DNA of 64,000 nt from Epiperipatus broadwayi (lineage: Eukaryota > Onychophora > Udeonychophora > Euonychophora > Peripatidae), in NCBI GenBank assembly GCA_028023455.1, contig JAQFVV010000113.1, positions 372,001 to 436,000 of the forward strand, written 5' to 3'. Both the position numbers and the translations under genes were made by a program. The first letter of the stretch is position 1. Every line of letters begins with the position of its first letter. A model generated the notes under the pieces. The model was not told where the DNA came from and did not search any database. It was given only the letters and a program-made list of their open reading frames with translations. Below, piece by piece: positions 35,651-48,063 of this stretch.

Positions 35651-37064
35651 TTGTAAAGAATTATTATTATTTTTTTGATTATTATTAATTGATAATAGCT
35701 CTTTTGTTAAGGTTTATTGCTGAAGTAAAAGAAGATCCTCTTTTACTTCAAATCCAAGTTGTTAAATGGATTTAAACCCAGACAGCTATTTATACTGGTA
35801 TGAGAATGTGAAATAATAGCAACTTTCTTGATATTCTTCAAATAATATTTTTAACTTCTTCAGAGAGTTGTACATATATATTAACTAAAATACATATCCT
35901 TACACATTTATATTTTACAAAAAATAACATAATCTTAAGTAGTTTTCTGGATTAAACTAACTTTAACAGTTCTCCTCCCCAAAATAAAATAAGAATTCAT
36001 TACTCACTAAGCATTTTAAAAGACAGGTAGTGAAGGTGTTGTTTTTTTATTTATCAGCCAATATTGACTGGCTAGTTAGTACATCTATTGGTTACTATCT
36101 GATAAAAATATCCTAAAACATCAGAATCAATTCAAAATATTATTTTTTGCCATATTTAATTTGAATCCAGATTGGGGAAATGATGAGTAGAAATGCTAAC
36201 CATACATTATGAGGTATAGTCATTAGTACAACTTTTATCACCACAGAAGTTTATAAACTGCTAAAGATTTTTTTGTCAATTAATTAGCAGTTTTAATTTT
36301 TTGGTGTGGAGGGATGACAGTCTTTCCATAACCAATGCTCCATGAAGAATGCGTTAGGAAGTGAAATAAATTACCCTTAATCAGATTTCATCTTGATGAA
36401 TTACTGCATAAAAAACAACAAACTTTAATAATTATATAATAAAACCATTAACACGAACTCCAGTGATATTATGGAAATAATTGCACACCTGGAATATAAA
36501 AGTAAGAATCCTAAACAATAAAATTGTTGAATATCTATATGATATTGATAACTGGAAAAACTTCTAAAATTGTTGAAAGTAATTTTGAGAAATTGAATCA
36601 TTTTAGTATATATCTTTTTTAATTTGCAAATTTCAGCAATTTTATATAACTTTATTGAAAAAGTAACATTTTTTTGTATATTTTCTTAATAACTTTAATA
36701 TAAGATATAAAATTATTTACTGAACGTGTAATGCTTACTTCACTAACAATGTTGATGGTCTGATAAATATTCACATTTGCTAAAACATAATGGCTAGAAC
36801 ATATTAGTGTAATAAGTGGATTAAAATGGTTATTTATTTCTAAACGAACATAAAGTTTATTTGAGATTGATATTCACAGAAAGGTTCTGAAAGAATGTAA
36901 ATATTGGGATCTCAGTATAAATAATAAAAGGATGCATTATAAAATTGTAATGTATCTTCCTAACAGATCAGCCAAAATTTGAATTGTTTCATGTCCAATT
37001 TTAGATTAAAATTTTAATTTCAGAAAGCCAAAGCACAGTCTATGTTGCTAGTCGTACAATATTT
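35651..37064. other. AT-rich intron sequence
   Basis: A short perfect-looking hairpin GAAGTAAAAGAAGATC/CTCTTTTACTTC is at 35724-35752. Nothing else is recognised. Confidence 0.4.
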
Positions 37065-37515
37065 ATCATCATTATAATCAACCATTATCAATCCACTGCA
37101 GGATGAAGGTCTCTCCAAGTTCAACCCATCTTTTCCGATCTTTAGCTTCTTTTCTTCACATCACCCCTGCACACTTTATTTATTTCATCCATCCATCTCA
37201 CACGTGGTCTCTTTCTGGGTCTTTTATAATCTCTTGGAATCCAGTTTAAAATTTCAATTGTCCATCTATTATCATCTCTTCTAGCAATATGTCTAGCCCA
37301 ACTCCACTTCAGTCTTTTAATTTTTTCAGTGAGGTCAGTAACACCTGTTTGTTCTCTTACCCATACATTGCAGTTTTGATCTCTTCTTGTTACTCACAAC
37401 ATGCATCTCTCCATACTTCTTTGAGTGGTTTGAAGTCTCTGTATTGCTCTTCTATTAAGTGTCCAAGTCTCGGATCCATAAGTAAGAACTGGCAAAACAC
37501 ATTTATTAAAAAATT
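37065..37515 (-). pseudogene. RTE retrotransposon 3' end, truncated copy
   Basis: The minus strand gives the RTE C-terminus in broken frames: WRDACCE region, KLKWSWARHIARRDDN-like, IPRDYKRPRKRPRVRWMDE-like, then HPAVD and the GAT tail at 37066-37076. One of the longer 3' copies (about 450 bases). Confidence 0.75.
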
Positions 37516-39059
37516 GACAATATGTATCCATTCTTAACTAAGAAATAAATCAAAAATTCTCATCATCTAACTATTGACCAATTTAGTATGCAATGCCTTT
37601 ATTTTATAATGCGATGTTAGAGAGGCATTTGTTTTGCAGTGGATTATTTAAAAACTATTTTTTTTTCCCCATACAAATAATTCTATATATTTGAAAAAGA
37701 TATGAATTCATATACTTCTAAATAATATTGATTTGGTTATTTATGAATCAATAGATAGTTCTAACTCCTTAATGACAATTTCAAACAGTTGATGCACCAT
37801 TGCATATAATGATTTATTGCTTAAGATAATTGTGAAGAACAGTGTGCGAATATGTTTGTTTACATAGTAAACTTGAATAAATTTTGTTAACACTCTAGAC
37901 TCAAGAAATTTACAAATTGGTCAATCTCCTCCCCCCCTCTATATAAACATAATGATTTAAAAGATTTTGAACTTCCTTCACTGCCTGATTTATCTTAACT
38001 ATTGATTATTTGATTTTTAAAGTATTTTTTGTATTTGTTAGTTTTCTAATGTCAGTTTTTTTTCTAATGCCTGTTTTTATAAAGAGTTTTGAAGATTATT
38101 AGTTTGCGTCAATAGCGTTTTGTTTTATGTTAAAAAAGTGAGTAACCTTACTCAAATAAATACACAGCCTTTGTAAATATGTTCATGTGAAATAAAACAT
38201 TTAAAAAATCGTATGGTCATTATCAATTTTCTTATTTAAAATAAACATTTGATCATCACTTTCTGTGTTGTCTTTTTTCAAATTTTGTTTTACTTAGTAG
38301 TTTATTTTTATATAATAGGCCATCACAAAAGCTAATTTTTTTTATTCAAATCAATTTAACTGTTCATTATTTTCAAAATTTAGTCCCCGTCCCCCCCGCA
38401 ACTTTTTTCACTTATTTCAATTAAGTAAAAGAGTTTTCTTAAAGTTTCCTTATTATTTTATAAACTTTATTTACATCTTGCATAGTTTATTGCAGTGGAT
38501 AAGTGCTGGAGATAATGAGATTATTGAATTATTTATTAGTTGAATAAAATAAAATAACCGAGAACAGATGACAGGGATTATTGTATTCAATATACGAATT
38601 AGAAGCTTGTGTCACATAATCTCCCAAGGAATTACCCGTACGATTACTTATTATATAATACACAAAGTTATTTATGAATCACTTCTCAAAAATAGATTCC
38701 ACAATCTATTGAGTCAACTGCTTAGAGCAATTTACCCCGTATGATATAATTAGGTTCTAAATTGTAATGTTCAAATTTATTTTTAGATGTTCAAAGCATT
38801 CATTTGTGCATTTTAATCCAAATGTCGCTACTTGTTTTTAAATGTATTTTTTAATTCGTCACTCTTTTTATATCAAATATTATACAATATAAAGCAGGTT
38901 TACTCTATGTAAAAGAAATTATTATTTATAATATTCGGCAATGCTACGCAATCTTTTGCCTTGAAATCATATTCTTAGCATCAGTAGTCTATATAGAAAT
39001 AATAAACACTTCCATACTTCCCCATTCTTTTTAAATTCATATAAATAAAGATACAATAA
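37516..39059. other. AT-rich intron sequence, nothing recognised
   Basis: A C-run (CCCCGTCCCCCCC) near 38384 is the only notable oddity. Confidence 0.4.
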
Positions 39060-39068
39060 AAGACAAAT

Positions 39069-39120
39069 GAACCCCAAGATGCATTTCGTGCTGAACCAGC
39101 ACTCATCAGTTGGCCCAGGT
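39069..39120 (-). ncRNA. Hammerhead ribozyme, R2 family, near-ideal minimal type I
   Basis: On the minus strand: stem I 5' side ending GGGCCAA, core CTGATGA, stem II GUGCUG/CAGCAC with loop GUU (six Watson-Crick pairs, canonical G-C at 10.1/11.1), core GAAA, minimal stem III (AU, loop GC, AU), AUC cleavage triplet, then UUGG pairing with CCAA. The predicted cut is between 39078 and 39077. Hammerheads with stem III this short are known from Penelope-like elements, the Schistosoma Sm-alpha SINE and animal retrozymes. It lies about 1 kb beyond the end of the GIY-YIG part of the minus-strand Penelope-like element at 40170-41990. Whether it belongs to that element is open. Confidence 0.78.
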
Positions 39121-40169
39121 CACTATCTCTCATATATACCTTTATTATATGCAAAGTATTTATCTAGAGTAAATTGTTACATTTTCATTTACCATTGTCA
39201 AACTCCCTCCACGCACAACTTTGACGTCATCCATTTCAGATAAATACACTAATGATTATTACTAATCATTTTCGAAATTAGAGATCAGTAGTCTACTGAA
39301 GGCGGTTTTATTTATCCTTACGTCGATATTTAAATAAGATGTACATATAAATGACGTAATTTAAATAGATACTTTTTTTGATAGGGGAATGCAAGATTCT
39401 TTTTTATTAATAGTAAGAGCATTGTTAGAAATTGTAAACTGAGCTTCTTGTCATTTCATTTTGAACATATAACCTAATTTTTGTTGGGACAAAGGGGTAG
39501 CCTGCTCAATTTCATGTTCTAAAAAAATTTGATTTAATGTCCTACTCTAGTTCCAATATTTGACCATGACTTCCCAAAATAAACAGCATTGCAAACTGAA
39601 TTGCTGAAGTTGATCCTATATATATATATATGTAAGGCTGTTCTGGGGGGTAGCCTGTCCTCAGTGATATTTATGAATCAGTTTAAAGAAGAAGGGGTCT
39701 TGAAACTAATGTTGTATGTCTCTGAGCAAATATTTTACAGGCTATTAAAATAATATCTATCTTATAAATGATTACTTTCAGAATTATAATGTCATATTTT
39801 CAGTTTATCATATAACAGAATGTGCCTTTTGAACACAGTTGTATTTAGGGTTTGCTTGGAGGTTTGTGACAATGGCATTTTAGTTGTACTTATATGCTGA
39901 ACTTTACTTAAATTTTCCAATTACGTTTAAGTTTTGTAATAGCACACAGATTAGAATATGCACAATCTTTTGAATAGTGTTATTATCCTCTAGTCTTCAG
40001 ATGGTGCTGGTATGACTAGTGACAATACTAGCAGGAGAATTGAACAGGATCTTTAGGTTCTTGGAATAATAAAATTTAAGGTAATATTATAACAAATTGA
40101 GATGTTCTGCCAATAGTTAACTATCAGTAGAAATTTTATATATTTTATCAATGATTCCAACCAATTTCT
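39121..40169. other. Possible 3' tail of family B Penelope-like element
   Basis: Between the GIY-YIG end and the R2 hammerhead. It holds GGGGTAGCCTG twice (39495, 39647) and a short TA run. 39230-39265 (CAGATAAATACACTAATGA) recurs at 22455. No coding motif. Confidence 0.3.
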
Positions 40170-41990
40170 CCATTTTTTCCTGAAGAGGCTTCCAGACATT
40201 ACATATAGTCACACTAGATTGACTTATGAGGTCATTTTCCATTATCATGTGAACAGCTTTCTAAAAAATTTTTCTTTGTATTTTCTCATCTCTATCCATT
40301 ATTTTATATTTTCAGTCAAACATGTACTCATTGGTACATATAAGGCTTGCTATTTTAAACACATATTTTCTCTTTTCTAAACATCAATTTGTGTTTTCTC
40401 AATCACTTTTCAATAGGGCCACAATATTACCAATATACATTTTTGCACATTTACATAGTATTTTATACAGTTTTTGTTTTTCAGTATTTCAGGTTTAAGC
40501 TTTGTAGATGTTAGAATTCCTCATAGTGTGAGATGGATCTGGAAAACTGTTCTAATGTTATTTGTCTGGTATATATGGATACATTGTTTTTACTTTTGTG
40601 GTTTTTTTTTCCTATTTGTAATTTATTTAAGGTTTTTTGATGACAGCTGATGGATAACATAGATCTTCTCTTTTTCCAAATCATTGGTTTCTGAATAAAT
40701 TTCTTTTGCTCTGTGCAGTCATAATATAAATCCATGTTTTACATTTCTGGTGTGATTGTATGCATATACTAAGTGTTTTCCGGCAAGTATGGATTTAGTT
40801 TTCATTTTGATATGAGAGAATCTTGTCACAATAGCATGTAAGAATGCCAATTTTTGTTCTTATTCTGATTCTATTGTTAATTTACTTAATGGATATATGC
40901 TGCTGATGGGTGTCCAGAATGTTTATAGTGTTTCACCACAACAAATATATCATCAACCCAGAAAAACCAAACTTTAGATTGATATGGAGTAATATTTATG
41001 GTTATCTTGCTTATAAATATTTCTGATAGATGACAATGATGAATCCATAGTCCATAATTTTGATGGAAAAATTACATGTTGTATTGAAAGAATGCTGTTG
41101 TTATGCAAAATATTTATAGCTTGATCATACAATAAATAGGAAGAGTTGTTTTGTTTTATAAACTGTTAATACTTTTCTTTATAATAGATATTGCTTCACC
41201 ACATCATATATTTGTAAATAAACGATCCACATCAATGTTACCGACATGCTAGTTTATTCAATTTTTATGTTCTTGATTAATTCTGCAAAGGTGTTAGAAT
41301 CCCTGACAAAGGTCAAAGTCTTGTATGCCAAAGGATGAAGAACTTTGAGAAGAAATCTTACATTTTTTTGCCAAGATGAATATCTAGAACTAACAGTAGG
41401 TCTTAATGGGACCTGATCCTTATGGATTTTAGATAAATCATAAAGATGAGAAATTGTGCTAAAATATGAAGTTAGTTTACTTTTTTCAGAATCACTGAAA
41501 TACCTATGATGCTTTCTGAGTATATGCTTGTAACTTTGTTGCTGTACTCAGTATCAGATTTTTTACCACTTTTCTGTATTGGCCTGTTATCAGTAGTTCT
41601 TGTATTTTGTTGTCATAATCAGCTGTATCCATTACATCTGTCAGCAAGAAAAATGACTATAGATTTATCTACTTTGAGATATTTAATTGCTTTTTTATTA
41701 TCATAGGGAATATTTGACTTTAGTTTTTGTTGTCCTCAAGTGTTCTTTTTATTTTCCAGTGTAATCCTGCTGCTTTTTCTAAAGGCAAATTTTTGAATGA
41801 CTTCTAAAATGATTTTCTTACTGCTTGAGAAACTCTTGTGAAGTCTTCATTAGAAAGTTTATTTTTTAGAAAACATTCTACAATACCAATGGGATGCAAA
41901 GTTTGATTCTTGAAAAATCTTTGACAATTTATTCTTTTTCTTAAAAGAGTTTTACTTCCTCTCTGACTCATTTTCCACACATATAGGGAA
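40170..41990 (-). pseudogene. Penelope-like element family B, RT plus GIY-YIG endonuclease
   Basis: The minus strand, through frameshifts, gives the classic Penelope-like order. N-terminal region with EKAAGLHWKIKRTLED; then HLYDLSKIHKDQVPLRPTVS (RT motif, LPKIHK-type) and SNTFAELIKNIK; then a motif A region, a YVDD-equivalent near 40990 (eroded) and KIGILTCYCDKIL. After about 40470 comes the nuclease: KCAKMYIGN, then YKIMDRDEKIQRKIF, KAVHMIMENDLISQSSV, VWKPLQEKMEKL. Many stops make it dead, but it is the most complete Penelope-like copy here. Known role: terminal-transferase-like integration with an RT and a GIY-YIG nickase. Confidence 0.78.
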
Positions 41991-42189
41991 AAAAACTTAG
42001 CATATACAATCTATCATGCCAGAAACACAAAATATGGAATTATACTATGACTAAGATCTGTATAGAACAAACTCTCATGAAAAATAGTTATCCATCAACT
42101 GGAAAAAAAAAAAAAAACATCAAATAAAAATCAATTATTGAATATGCAATCAATACAATATCAAAACTGCTTTCTAGAGCCATATCACA

Positions 42190-42460
42190 CAATGAAGAAT
42201 TTTAACATCAAATAGTCTAAACTTTAAATGCTGAAAAGCAAAAACTGCATTTATTGAAATATGTCAATGTGAATGAAACTATATTGGTAAGACCAATGTC
42301 CCCATTGAAAAGTGATTAAAAGAGCAGAAAACAGATGTCTAAAATAGCAGATCAAGTGTATATCAATGAACATATGTTCAATTTGAAAAATATGAAAATA
42401 TTGGATAGAGAGGAAAAAGTACAAGAAAAAAAATTTTAAGAAGCTACTCACATAACAATG
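42190..42460 (+). pseudogene. Penelope-like family B, inverted partner (GIY-YIG end)
   Basis: Plus strand, in two or three frames: YIGKTNVPIEK-like, NEHMFNLKNMKILDREEKVQ, EKKF, EATHITMTKKSHK. These align with the C-terminal nuclease part of the minus copy (MFD..YKIMDRDEKIQRKIF, KAVHMIMEN). Its 5' end faces that of the minus-strand copy. Confidence 0.65.
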
Positions 42461-43544
42461 ACAAAAAAATCCCATAAGTGAACCTACTATGGCTATATTT
42501 AATGTCCGAAATTACTCTTAACAAAAAGTGAAGAAATCAGGAGATACTTCATTGATAAATATATGAAATTTCTACTGACTGTTGACTTTGGCAGGATATT
42601 TCAGTTTGTTAAAGATTTATTTAAAAATTTTACATTAAGAATCTAAAAATTCACATTCTATTCCCATGCTAATACTGTCATTGGTCAGACCAGCAACACC
42701 TAAAGAAGTGAGGTGAATATACCACTTTATATGTTGTACATATAGTAAGCTGTGGCTATTATAACAGTTGAATGTAATTACAAAATTCAAATAAAGTTTA
42801 AATTTTTTTCTAAGGATATTCAGTATTTAATGTTAGACGAAGTACAACAGTTGGATTTACTTTTTGTTAATTCTCTGATGAGTGTTTTTTTTTTAAGAAA
42901 AAACCCCCAGATTTTTAAAGTTATTATTTACTGTAAATTTCAGTAATCTGTTTCTTTAAAACATCTATTATACTTATATTAAAATTATTCACAGAATCAA
43001 CAAATAAAGAAAAACAAAACTATATATACATTTATATTCTCTTATCTATAAAATTATGACCTCAAAGACACTTTTGTCCTTAGTAGTTCCTGTAAGATTT
43101 TTGTGAAATGTAAGTTTAAAGTCATATTTAAAATACATAATAAAATGATATGTTTTCAAATTAAATTCATATCAGTTCCAAAACAACTGGTTAAAAATAG
43201 GCATTAAATAAATATGAAACTGTATATAAAGATAATACAGATCTTGAGTCTATTTTATTTTGGAACCATTAAATGTGAATATATGTAGTAAACAGCAACT
43301 AAAATCTTTCCATAACATTTTTGGACAACTCTAAGAAAAAGAACCTTCATAATCAGCAAAGTGTCATTTAAACAATCAGTGGAGCCACATCCTAAAGATT
43401 CTTTAATTAACCTGAGTTTAAATTTAGCTAAGAGTACTCATTTTGAATGCATATGAGTAGTATGGCTTGAAAAATTTTCAAATTAAACAAATAATAGTAT
43501 TAAAAAATCTTAAGGATGGGAATCAATAAAATGTTTCTGTTTGA
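42461..43544. other. AT-rich intron sequence
   Basis: 42765-42850 is the second copy of the repeat at 22795. A CTGATGAG at 42876 followed by a T-run and GAAA does not form stem II and is not called. Confidence 0.4.
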
Positions 43545-44480
43545 ATTTTGGTTTATCTAATTATTGTTATGAGATATATATTTATAATATTACAAATCGA
43601 TTGTCTGTATTTCTTTAAAGCAATATATCTTATAATTAAATATTAGTAAATACAGTAATCAAAAATTTTGAAAAGTACAAATAATATATTCGTCACTTAG
43701 AAGCACTTTCGACTATCCTCATAGTCTTTGTCAACTAATACTTTGAAAGGTTAATCTTCCCATAATTCTGTGATCTTAATATTTGCTGCCTGCCTATTGA
43801 TTTGAATTTTGGTTTATTATCTAATTATTGTTATGAGATATATATATATATATATATATATTACAAATCAATTGTCTGTATTTCTTTAAAGCAATATATC
43901 TTATAATTAAATATTAGTAAATACAGAAATCAAAAATTTTGAAAAGTACAAAAAATATATTCATCACTTAGGAGCACTTTTGACTATCCTCGTAGTTTTT
44001 GTTAACTAATACTTTGAAAGGTTAACCTTCCCATAATTCTGTGATCTTAACGTTTGCTGCCTGCCTATTGATTAATAAGTCCTGCTTGTATTTATATATT
44101 AGCATAGCTTTATTTTCCTTTTATTGTTATTTCTTTCAGTTTTCAATATTTTTACATTATTATAATTGAAATAAAACCATATATACAAATATATTCAATT
44201 ATAATAATGTAAAAATATTGCAAACTGAAAGAAATAACAATTAATGGAAAATAAAGGAAGCTATGCTAATATATATATATACACACAAGCAGGATTTAAT
44301 CAATAAGCAAGTAGCAAACGTTAAGATCATGGAATTATGGGAAGCTAAATCTTTCAAAGTATTAGTTGACAAAGACTATGAGGATAATTAAAAGCACTCT
44401 TAAGTGATGATTATATTTTTTGTACTTTTCAAAATTTTTGATTACTGTATTTATTATTTAATTATAAGATTACATATATA
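43545..44480. mobile_element. Repeat, repeat, inverted-repeat foldback array
   Basis: A unit of about 255 bases (TTATTGTTATGAGATATA, GTATTTCTTTAAAGCAATAT, GACTATCCTCATAGTC, TTCCCATAATTCTGTGATC, TGCTGCCTGCCTATTG) occurs at 43545-43800, again at 43806-44080, and inverted at about 44290-44480. Between the second and third copies a perfect-looking hairpin (GCATAGCTTTATTTTCC..., AGTTTTCAATATTTTTACAT) spans 44100-44275. The second and third copies plus the hairpin make one large palindrome of about 600 bases. Confidence 0.7.
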
Positions 44481-46099
44481 TATATATGTTGTACTTAATT
44501 TTGTAAATAAATTTAGTTTAATGCATATTTATATAATATAATCCATATATTATGTATAGAAATATATAAATTTACTATGAATTGAAAAAAAATCATTTGC
44601 TTTATCTTTGAGATCTTAAAAACACGTGAGCAAGACAAATTTCTAATATCCACTCCATAAATTTCTGTCATTGCAATAATCACTACTATATAATTATTCA
44701 CATTTCTATTGAATATGAATGAAATGCTTACTAAAATGAGTCAGTCTATGTTATAATTTTATTATCTTTTATTTCTGGATTTAAGACCAAAAATCCCCAT
44801 ATCTTTTTTTTTAGATGTCTGATAATTCATAACTATGACATCAGTTGGGTAACTCACAGAGTTAATACATACATGAAATAGTGTATTCATTTTATGTTTA
44901 TAAATATAACAGACAAAAATAAATTATAGCTTTCTTATTCTGAAGTTGTAAAGTTATTAACCAAAGCATGGTTCCTTAAAGGCCAAGAAGTTTAAGAATG
45001 ATCAGGTTACAGAAATATGTTTGCTCTTTGTTGACAGTCTTTTATCTATTTTCAAAATTTAAATTATTTTAAAGAGAACAATTGCTTAATTTGGGAAGAA
45101 AACTCTAATATCAAATGAGATCTTCTTAGACTTCAAATAAAAAAAGGAAAGAGATAATTGATTTGAAAAGTGAACACTTGTTTTATCTTAAAGAATGTGA
45201 GATATATTACAAATGAAAAATAGTCCAACAGTGCAAAAATTAATAGTATAACAAATTAAGTGGCAAGATTAGTTATTAAAATTAATAGAAGATATTAAAT
45301 ACATATAATTCAGGGTTATGCCCAACAAAATATGGGAATTTTATTTAAATATATCAAATATTTTTGATATTAACCCACTAAACATCACATGATCACCAGT
45401 TTTGCCTGTTTTAATAAACATTTTTGATCTTAATAATAGCAATTTTAAATTGTCATAGGACATTTTTATACCAGAATTGACGCGAAATTGAAAAATAGAG
45501 TTATTAGTAAATTTGAATATAAGAGGAAAAACTAAGAAAGAAAGTAAGATTTCCAAAATTTGTAAGAAAAATTAAATTTTATAAATTCATTTTTGAGTAA
45601 AAATTCAAAACAGAAATGAATATGGAAGCATCTAAATGAAAGTATAAAAGAAATGGATTAACATTATTTTGTCTTTACTTTTAAACATAATCTTTGTTGA
45701 TGAAATAAATGGTAGTATTGTTTATATTAGTTTAGGTATATATAACAGATTTTATATGTATATTTATACACATGTTAAAGTTAAGGTAAAATAGAGGTGT
45801 TAGATGTGCATACCTGGATATATATATATTATTAAAAAATCAGTTTCAAAGGTACTATAAACAAGTGAGGGAGATTTAATCAGGACATGAAATGAGCTTA
45901 TACATGTAAACTGTTTTTATGGGTTTATATTCAATTCAATTGAGTGATTGATTTGTTATATATTATTTTTTTAAACAAGTAAACTATATCGTTCATGATA
46001 AGTATTAATATTAAAGTTACAATCATATCCTGATTTTAATGATCAATGGTTCCATTGGCAGAGGTATGGTAATTAAGCCCCATGTGGCTGCATATATGT
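44481..46099. other. AT-rich intron sequence
   Basis: It contains only the R1 mini-remnant at 45373-45422. A 62-codon minus frame at 44513-44701 has no motif. Confidence 0.4.
45373..45422 (+). mobile_element. R1 mini-remnant
   Basis: CCACTAAACATCACATGATC plus ACCAG, fused to GTTTTGCCTGTTTTAATAAA. Both pieces are R1 terminal sequences. The shared flank CCACTAAAC with 55684 suggests the true terminus extends that far. Confidence 0.5.
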
Positions 46100-46325
46100 A
46101 TGGACATATTGCTAGAGGAGATGATAATAGATGGACATTTGAAATATTAAACTGGATTCCAAGAGATTGTAAAAGACCCAGAAAGAGACCACATGTTAGA
46201 TGGATGGCTGAAATAAGAAAGTGTACAGGAGTGATGTGGAGAAGAGAAGCTAAAGATCAGAAAAGATGGATTGAACTTGGAGACCTTCATCCTGCAGTGG
46301 ATTGATAATGGTTGATGATGATGAT
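46100..46325 (+). pseudogene. RTE retrotransposon 3' end, truncated copy
   Basis: Plus strand: GHIARGDDNRWTFEILNWIP, RDCKRPRKRPHVRWMAEIRK, MWRREAKDQKRWIELGD, then HPAVD in a shifted frame, ending with a GAT/AT tail. The C-terminal motif is nearly consensus. Confidence 0.82.
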
Positions 46326-47059
46326 ATATATATATATATCTGGACTGATTGTATTTTTTTTAAGATTAGGCTGAAGCAAAAGTAACAACTAAGAAACTAA
46401 AGAGTAAATAGGATAAAAACAACTACTCTAATGCTGAGGAAGAGTTCTCTCTATTAATGGGAGTAATGAGTGAGGCTAATTGGTATTTAGTGATAGATGG
46501 AATGAGGGTTGGGTTTATTTGAAATGATGGACACTTAAAAGAGAAGATTTAGATGGTTTCTTTTTTTTGTCACAGAGTCAAATAAATGAGCATATATTGG
46601 CAGAAAATATTTTGATTTAAGACACTACTGGTTGGTAAAGCATTCAAATTAATCTTGATAAAGATGCCAAAGTATTTTGGCTCCGGATACCAGAATTTAA
46701 ATTTTTGTATAATCTGTTTGCTTGTGCAATGAAAAGGGATTGGATTACTAATAATTTTTGAAGTAATGTACTTAATCAATACAGGAAGTGATCAATGATT
46801 AATGAGATGTAAGATATATACATTAAGATAAAACCAGAGAGATAAAAAGCTATTAAGAAAGGCAATATTAACAATTAGTATCCCTAACATTAACAAAAAC
46901 TCCAATAAATTTAAATTACAACGCAAAATTATTTGTAAAATAGTCACAGCAATAACAGGATGGATTAGGAATGAATCTATAAAAAATAACTAATATTCTA
47001 CTAAGTTTAGCTATTCATACAGCCATTATTAAAAACCAACAATTCATTATATTATATTC
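46326..47059. other. AT-rich intron sequence, possibly RTE-derived at its right end
   Basis: No supportable feature. 46840-47060 may be an extension of the degenerate RTE copy that follows. Confidence 0.35.
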
Positions 47060-48010
47060 AATTGAGGCAAGGTAATTTATGAAGAAAATATTTAGAAGAT
47101 TCAAATATCTGGAATTTTGTAAAATTATACAAAATAGTTAATGAAGGTATAAACAATTTATTATTTATTATTAATCAGCAAAAAAATTTATAAAAACAAA
47201 ACAACATTTTCAAGAGTTTATATTGGAAGTAAAATTATTTCAACAAAAGAAAATAATATTATTACTAAGAGGATCAATATTATGAATTGTCTGGAAAAAA
47301 TTATACAAAGAATAAGCAACAGTTCCTACAGTTACCATAGTTATCATAATTATCATCTTTGAAATGTCAAGCATTTTAAATGAAGAGATGAGATATGCAA
47401 TTAAATCTATAAAAAAATAAAGATTTAGAAAATGATGAAATTATTATCAGTATATTAAAAGAAACAGATGAAAAATAAAGAAATTGTTGGCAAGGCCACA
47501 CAAAAAAATTACTTAAATAATTACTAGAAAAACACAGTAATATTTAAAAGATGAGGAAAAAAAATTAGATATTATAGAACTATAATGTTTTTAATAATTT
47601 TATATAAATCTTTATCAAGATAATTACAATTTATCGACAAAAAATTTTGAACTCAAGCTCAGCAAGAGAATAAGTTAAATTTGAAAGTTATATCTTAGTA
47701 GTTTATATCCCAGTATTAAGAAAAGTTATAGAAAGTACAAAGAATATTAATTGTCAATAAACATTGCATTTGAAAATAATGTAAAGGCATTTGACTCAAT
47801 AAGATTTTTATAATAGGTAAAGTGTTGGAATACAAAGAATTAAATCCAGGATGTTCTAAATTCTGAAAATATTTATTAAAATGCAAAAGCAGAAATCAGA
47901 TTACTTATAACACTAAGAACTTGAAAATTAATAAGAATTTATTATAGGCCAGTTCCATATTTCCATGATATTTTGCAGCACATTTGCAAATAGTGTCTAT
48001 GGAATAAAAT
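47060..48010 (+). pseudogene. RTE reverse transcriptase, heavily degenerate
   Basis: Across frames the RTE order is visible: NKDLENDEIIISILKETDE (the KAPG-D-I--E-LK motif), NYRTI-like, FYINLYQDNY with LSTKNFELKL, KYKEY then INIAFENNVKAFDSI (motif A, with KAFDSI), and ENIYXNAKAEIRL. Stops are frequent. It ends shortly before the R1 element at 48064. Confidence 0.65.
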
Positions 48011-48063
48011 GAGAAGTTATGGAAATAAAATAATTAGATATTATTTAAGTCATTTAAATCTTA

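Noticed and set aside
42872-42910. CTGATGAG followed by a T-run and GAAA (plus strand)
   Set aside because: No stem II can form across the T-run and stem I does not pair.
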